A stretch of DNA of 10,648 nucleotides, from assembly GCA_038531315.1 (NCBI GenBank), contig JBCBBT010000084.1, positions 1-10,648 of the forward strand, given 5' to 3'. Shown in pieces: positions 6,939 through 10,648 of the stretch (positions are counted from its first letter, which is position 1; each line of letters opens with the position of its first letter). A model generated the notes under the pieces. The model searched no databases and was not told the DNA's origin. It saw only the letters and a list, made by a program, of their open reading frames with translations. The translations under genes were made by a program, and so were the position numbers. The stretch comes from JAJFFW01 sp038531315. GTDB lineage: Bacteria > Pseudomonadota > Alphaproteobacteria > Caulobacterales > Parvularculaceae.

Positions 6939-7774
6939 GTCGCGGCGCTGCTCTTTAAGACCAGCGCCCGCGCATAGAGTTCTTTTTTAGGGCGCCCAAA
7001 ACGCTCAGCCGCCATCGCGGCTGCGTCTTTTACAGACAGATCGACAAGCGCCGTCAGCAAATAGGCGTCAATGTCGGCGTCCGCAGCAGCAATCGCGACC
7101 GGGGGATGAACCATCACAACAATTTCGCCCTTTGGCGTTTCAGCGGCGTAGCGCGCCGACAGGTCATCGAGGTCCCCTTCAACCACCTCTTCGTGAAGCT
7201 TCGTCAACTCACGGGCAACCGCGGCGCGGCGCGGCCCAAAAATCTCCGACATCGACGCAAGACACGACGCAAGCCGGTTGCCCGTCTCATAAAAAATCAG
7301 GGTCGCGCGAATATCTGCGAGCCTCGACAAGAACCGCTTGCGCGCTTCGACTTTGGCGGGGGCAAAGCCCGCGAAAAAAAACTGATCAGAAGGCGCCCCG
7401 GCGATTGAAAGCGCCGCGACAAAGGCAGACGCGCCCGGCACGGTGTAGATGTCAATCCCTTCATCCCGCGCCTCGCGCACCAGTTTGTACCCCGGATCGG
7501 AAATCAGCGGCGTGCCGGCGTCGGAGACGAGGCAAATCGAAGCCCCTTGCCTGAGCTCTTGCAGAATACCGGGACGGACCGCCTCGCCGTTATGTTCATG
7601 GTAGGGCGCCATGGGCGTGTTGATCGACAGGGCGGACAGGAGTTTGCCCGTATGGCGCGTGTCCTCACACAAGATCCGATCGGCCTCTCGCAACGTGTCG
7701 ATTGCCCGCAGCGTGACGTCTTTCAGATTGCCGATTGGCGTCGCCGTCACATAAAGGCCGGGTTTCAGCGTCAT
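6935..7774 (-). CDS. rsmI: 16S rRNA (cytidine1402-2'-O)-methyltransferase RsmI
   Basis: RsmI methylates the 2'-O ribose of C1402 in the decoding centre of 16S rRNA, using S-adenosylmethionine. From the ATG at 7774 the protein is 279 residues (E. coli 286) of the tetrapyrrole-methylase-like class. Motifs are ATPIGNL (11-17), CEDTRHTG (36-43), VSDAGTPLISDPG (83-95), VPGASA (112-117), FYETGNR (161-167) and ARELTK (187-192). The C-terminal part contains the RsmI-typical helix ending in KKELYARAL. The frame is open to an ATG at 7825, adding 17 residues; 7774 puts the TPIGNL motif nearer its usual position. Neither start has a convincing ribosome site. It is the first gene of the minus-strand run and is divergent from the LpoA-type gene. 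Confidence 0.95.
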   Translation of the reverse strand: MTLKPGLYVTATPIGNLKDVTLRAIDTLREADRILCEDTRHTGKLLSALSINTPMAPYHEHNGEAVRPGILQELRQGASICLVSDAGTPLISDPGYKLVREARDEGIDIYTVPGASAFVAALSIAGAPSDQFFFAGFAPAKVEARKRFLSRLADIRATLIFYETGNRLASCLASMSEIFGPRRAAVARELTKLHEEVVEGDLDDLSARYAAETPKGEIVVMVHPPVAIAAADADIDAYLLTALVDLSVKDAAAMAAERFGRPKKELYARALVLKSSAAT

Positions 7775-7955
7775 TTGCCGTACATGACGCAATTGGGGCC
7801 GGGGCTCAATGCGGTCACGGCCCAAGGACGCTAAGGCGGCGCTGGGGCGGCGGCCTCAGCTGGCGAGGTTGTTGTGGGCGGCCGCGGGTGACTGTAGGAT
7901 TTTCAGACATGGCCGCTGGGGCGCGCGGCCGAAGAATAGCGAAGGATCGCGGAGC
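7775..7955. promoter_or_regulatory. Divergent intergenic region between rsmI and the LpoA-type gene
   Basis: This 181-base GC-rich region should contain promoters for both directions, but I see no convincing -35/-10 pair. The best + strand match is TTGTTG (from about 7870) with a poor -10 (TGTAGG) 18 bases later. The region holds an 8-base palindrome GCGGCCGC (7878-7885). It also holds an inverted repeat GGCCGC/GCGGCC (7911-7916 and 7925-7930, 8-base loop) 25 bases before the LpoA start. AAGGA at 7942-7946 is the ribosome site, 9 bases from the ATG. Confidence 0.35.
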
Positions 7956-9350
7956 ATGACGTCGACAACACTTGAGGGCAAATTTGGTAGGGCGCTGTCG
8001 GCGCTGACAACGCAAACGCGCGCTGGCTTGATTGGCCTTTGCGTTCTCGCCGCGGCGGGCTGCGAGACCGGATCGTCGGGCGGCGGACCGGTTATTGCAG
8101 ACCGGCAGGCCCCGATCAGCGAAGCCCCGCAAGCCCCGCCATCGGGCGATCCCCGTTTTGACGATGCGATTGAAGCCGAACGTCGCCGTTACGATCGGCG
8201 CGGCTTTATCGAACCTCTCCATATGGATCGCGACAAACCGGTGCGCGTCGCCTTGTTGTTGCCGTTCACGGCCGAAGCCAAGGGCGTTCAGTCGGTTGCG
8301 TCGGCGATGTTTGACGCCGCCCAAATGGCCGCTTTCGAAGCCGGCGACGATACCTTTCTGCTGATCCCAAAGGACACCCGAGGCACGCCGGAAGGCGCCG
8401 CGTCCGCCGCACGCTCAGCGCTGGCGGATGGTGCAGAAATCATTCTGGGGCCGTTATTTTCTGAATCCGTTGAAGCCGTAAAGCCGGTCGCTCAAGCGGT
8501 GGGCGCGCCCGTCATCGCGTTTTCATCGGATGTGAAAGCCGGCGGCGACGGCGTTTTCCTGTTGAGCTTTCCGCCTGAAATCGAAATCGCGCGGGTTACG
8601 GACTACGCCGTCCTGAACGGGCTATCCCGCTTTGGTCTACTCGCACCGGCAAACGACTATGGCGAGCGCATTTCTTCCTCATTCGCAGAAGAGATTTACG
8701 TGCGCGGCGGCACGCTTGTGCATGAAGAGCGCTATATTCAGGAGCCGGATAAAATGTTGGCGCCGGCGAAGCGCCTCGCGCGGTACTCACGCGAAGTTAT
8801 TCCCCTTGAGATGCGGCACGATTTTGATCCAGCCAATCCGGGCCCTGAAGGTTCCGATCAGGGGGCCGTACAGGGCTACCAGGCAGTGATGATGCCGGAA
8901 CAGGGAACGCTATTGCGCGCATTGGCGCCGCTGCTTCCTTATTACAATGTTGATATCAACAGGATTAAAATTCTTGGCGTTTCCGCGTGGAATAACCCCC
9001 GGCTTACCCGTGAGCCGGCTTTGCGCGGCGGCTGGTTCGCAGCCCCCGATCCGGCGATTACCGACGCATTCAAAACCCGTTACAAAGCCGCCTTCGGCGC
9101 CGAACCGCCGCGCCTTGCGTCCTTGAGTTACGACGCAACGTTGCTCGCCGCCAATCTTGCAAAGAGCCCGGAGCGAAATCGCTTCAGCGTTCGTGCAATT
9201 ACCAATTCGAATGGATATTTTGGCGCCGACGGTCTGTTCCGGTTGCGCCCTGACGGCTCCGTCGAACGCGGCCTGGCGATTTTGGAAATTCAGCCGGGCG
9301 GCATTCAGGTCATCGACCCTGCCCCGCGCAGTTTCGCTGTTTCCTTCTAG
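7956..9350 (+). CDS. LpoA-type penicillin-binding-protein activator lipoprotein
   Basis: This 464-residue periplasmic lipoprotein has a signal segment ending LAAAGC (31-36, Cys36 lipidated). A low-complexity Ser/Gly/Pro/Ala linker follows (37-65), then a type-1 periplasmic-binding fold. Typical landmarks are VRVALLLPF (96-104), EIILGPLFSE (161-170), PVIAFSSD (185-192), FGLLAPANDYG (226-236) and the late SYDATLLAAN (391-400). This is the ligand-binding-like domain found in the C-terminal half of LpoA, which activates the bifunctional synthase PBP1A. E. coli LpoA (678 residues) also has an N-terminal TPR-like domain that is absent here. Adjacency to rsmI and yraN is the classical LpoA context. 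The frame is open back to 7809; ATG 7956 was chosen because AAGGA lies 9 bases upstream and the signal peptide begins sensibly. Its partner PBP is inferred; a relative binding small ligands cannot be excluded. Confidence 0.88.
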   Translation: MTSTTLEGKFGRALSALTTQTRAGLIGLCVLAAAGCETGSSGGGPVIADRQAPISEAPQAPPSGDPRFDDAIEAERRRYDRRGFIEPLHMDRDKPVRVALLLPFTAEAKGVQSVASAMFDAAQMAAFEAGDDTFLLIPKDTRGTPEGAASAARSALADGAEIILGPLFSESVEAVKPVAQAVGAPVIAFSSDVKAGGDGVFLLSFPPEIEIARVTDYAVLNGLSRFGLLAPANDYGERISSSFAEEIYVRGGTLVHEERYIQEPDKMLAPAKRLARYSREVIPLEMRHDFDPANPGPEGSDQGAVQGYQAVMMPEQGTLLRALAPLLPYYNVDINRIKILGVSAWNNPRLTREPALRGGWFAAPDPAITDAFKTRYKAAFGAEPPRLASLSYDATLLAANLAKSPERNRFSVRAITNSNGYFGADGLFRLRPDGSVERGLAILEIQPGGIQVIDPAPRSFAVSF

Positions 9351-9424
9351 AAGGCGCCATTCGCCCGTCTCGCGTCCCCGAGAGGTCTTTCATCGCCAAG
9401 ATAAGCGCATCCCAACGTGACGCC

Positions 9425-10591
9425 GTGCGGACTTTCATTGCGCTCATTACCGGCTTCGCCATATGTGCGACCGGCGGTGGCGCAGCGGCGCAGATAACGG
9501 CAGGACCGCCGCCGCTCCCTTCTGTGACGCCGCAGACAGCCGCAACCGGCGACGAAATCGTCGTTGTCGGACGCCGCACCGGGCCGCGTCTTTGGCGCGT
9601 GACAAAGCCCGACGCCTCAGGCGAGATATTCATACTGGTCAGCGTTGAGACAGTGCCGGAAGACCTTGAATGGGAATCGAGCGGCATCGCATTGCTCCTG
9701 GAAGACGCACAAGAAGTCTTGCTATCGCCGTCAGCGGCATTCGGCGCCGGCAATCGCGCGCGAATGGCGGGTGCTGTGATCCGCACCCTGATTTTCAACC
9801 CGGGCCGCATTCGCATGAAGCGGGGCGAAACGCTCGCCGATAAGGTGGGGCCCGATCTGGCGGCGCAATTTGATCGGGCGCGCGCGCGGGTCGATGCGCG
9901 CGCCCGGCTGCGAAAAGACCGAAAAAAAGAAACCCGCGAGAAGGACGATCCAGACGCCGCATTTGAAGGCCTTGATGAAGCCTCGCAGGAACGCATTGAA
10001 AAACGGTTGCAGGATTTGAAGCCCGAACGACTGCATCCCTTCCTACAGGCCGGGACTCTCCAGGGCGATGCGCTGGAAAGCGCGGGCCTTGAGTACTTTG
10101 AGACCATCGAAAAGGACGTCGCAAAACTCGCCCGCAAAGCGAAAGTGAAGTCTCGCCCTATATCTGAAATCGACGTCGCGTTTCGCGATATCAAACAGGC
10201 GTTGAAGTCGATCCAAAACTTCTCGGAAAATACAAATCGCCTGTGCATTGTCGATGCGATTGACTTTGCGGAAAACCAACTGGAAATCGAGGCGGCGCGC
10301 GCCGACGCTTGGGCGCGGGGCAATGTCGCCTATCTGCGACAGACCGCTCGTCCGGAACGCCTTTCTCCCTGCGGCAAAGCGTTATCTGACGAACTCCAGG
10401 GCCTGAAGACCTTTGGCGGCGCCAAACTCGAAGACGTCGATACGGTCGCGTTGTGGACCGATGAAATCGACCGGCTTCTCCGCGAAGACGGCATTCGCCT
10501 TGCGATTATACCGGATAATGTTTGGCTGCGCCCGGACGGCGCAATGGATCGCTTACGTCAAAATGGCGCCATCGTGAGATCGCCCGACTAG
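9425..10591 (+). CDS. Exported TraB/GumN-like protein lacking the GxxH motifs
   Basis: This 388-residue protein has a Sec-type signal peptide (hydrophobic 4-16, likely cleavage after AAA at about 22). The family signature is seen in PRLWRVTKPDASGEIFI (54-70) and VPEDLEW (77-83). It is also seen in ADAWARGN (283-290), WTDEIDRLL (344-352) and the C-terminal RPDGAMDRLRQNGAIV (369-384). In TraB/Tiki/GumN proteins the strand after LWxV ends in GxxH; here it reads VSVE (72-75). The C-terminal GxxH before the DG turn is PDNV (363-366). Both metal-ligand motifs are thus missing, suggesting a non-catalytic member. A highly charged insert lies at about 150-185. The start is GTG at 9425 without a clear ribosome site; no in-frame ATG lies upstream before the LpoA gene. 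It follows that gene after 74 bases and may share its transcript. The family assignment is moderately sure. Confidence 0.75.
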   Translation: MRTFIALITGFAICATGGGAAAQITAGPPPLPSVTPQTAATGDEIVVVGRRTGPRLWRVTKPDASGEIFILVSVETVPEDLEWESSGIALLLEDAQEVLLSPSAAFGAGNRARMAGAVIRTLIFNPGRIRMKRGETLADKVGPDLAAQFDRARARVDARARLRKDRKKETREKDDPDAAFEGLDEASQERIEKRLQDLKPERLHPFLQAGTLQGDALESAGLEYFETIEKDVAKLARKAKVKSRPISEIDVAFRDIKQALKSIQNFSENTNRLCIVDAIDFAENQLEIEAARADAWARGNVAYLRQTARPERLSPCGKALSDELQGLKTFGGAKLEDVDTVALWTDEIDRLLREDGIRLAIIPDNVWLRPDGAMDRLRQNGAIVRSPD

Positions 10592-10648
10592 CCGCTTTAC
10601 GCCAGCCCCTAGTCAACAATCGATGGTTTTCGCCGCAACGACTTGATC
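10592..10648. other. Right-edge segment, possible tail of a convergent gene
   Basis: No gene can be established in these 57 bases. On the - strand an 11-codon open frame (DQVVAAKTIDC) runs from the edge to a TGA at 10615-10613 and could be the end of a convergent gene. Such a short open stretch is easily due to chance. Confidence 0.2.

Noticed and set aside
7809..7955. Upstream extension of the LpoA-type gene to 7809
   Set aside because: It would put about 49 arginine-rich residues before the signal peptide and bury the lipobox. ATG 7956 has a good ribosome site and gives a normal lipoprotein signal.
9368..9383. Short inverted repeat TCTCG/CGAGA after the LpoA-type gene as a terminator
   Set aside because: It has only 5-base arms and no proper T-run, so it is too weak to call.
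9310..10323. A 337-codon open frame on the - strand opposite the TraB/GumN-like gene
   Set aside because: Its composition is heavily Ser/Arg/Ala, typical of antisense translation of GC-rich coding DNA. It shows no domain, whereas the + strand frame has a signal peptide and family motifs.

Overview
The window looks like chromosomal core sequence from an alphaproteobacterium. The evidence is moderately high GC, strongly GC-biased third codon positions, Gram-negative envelope lipoproteins with lipobox signals, and an lpoA / rsmI / yraN / gshB neighbourhood that I know from alphaproteobacteria. A Caulobacterales- or Parvularculales-like lineage is possible, but that is a guess. I see no rRNA, tRNA, CRISPR array, insertion sequence, phage gene or plasmid gene. 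Coding density is very high, with no gene-free stretch longer than about 180 bases.

From left to right: (1) a patatin-like phospholipase on the + strand, cut by the left edge, whose first visible codons look like the end of a lipoprotein signal. (2) Convergent to it, a run of seven genes on the - strand from about 7774 down to 1413. In transcription order these are rsmI (16S rRNA C1402 ribose methyltransferase), yraN (UPF0102 nuclease-fold protein), a dolP-like lipoprotein with two BON domains, gshB (glutathione synthetase), an alpha/beta hydrolase, and two GT4-type glycosyltransferases. (3) Divergent from rsmI, an LpoA-type penicillin-binding-protein activator lipoprotein on the + strand. 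It is followed by an exported TraB/GumN-like protein that lacks both metal-binding GxxH motifs of its family. The last 57 bases hold no identifiable gene.

rsmI overlaps yraN by 4 bases (GTGA), and the hydrolase overlaps the first glycosyltransferase by about 11 bases, so translational coupling is likely. Gaps of about 110 bases before the BON gene and before gshB each hold a possible promoter. The one before gshB carries a perfect 7+3+7 inverted repeat at the expected transcription start.

The common theme is envelope maintenance: peptidoglycan synthase activation (LpoA), outer-membrane integrity (DolP-like), possible glycolipid or surface-glycan synthesis (two GT4 enzymes), and lipid hydrolysis (patatin, hydrolase). 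Housekeeping ribosome modification and glutathione synthesis are mixed in. Nothing here is convincing as a wholly new system. The most unusual items are the GxxH-less TraB/GumN homologue, the palindrome at the putative gshB promoter, and the uncharacterised hydrolase-GT4-GT4 block downstream of gshB.
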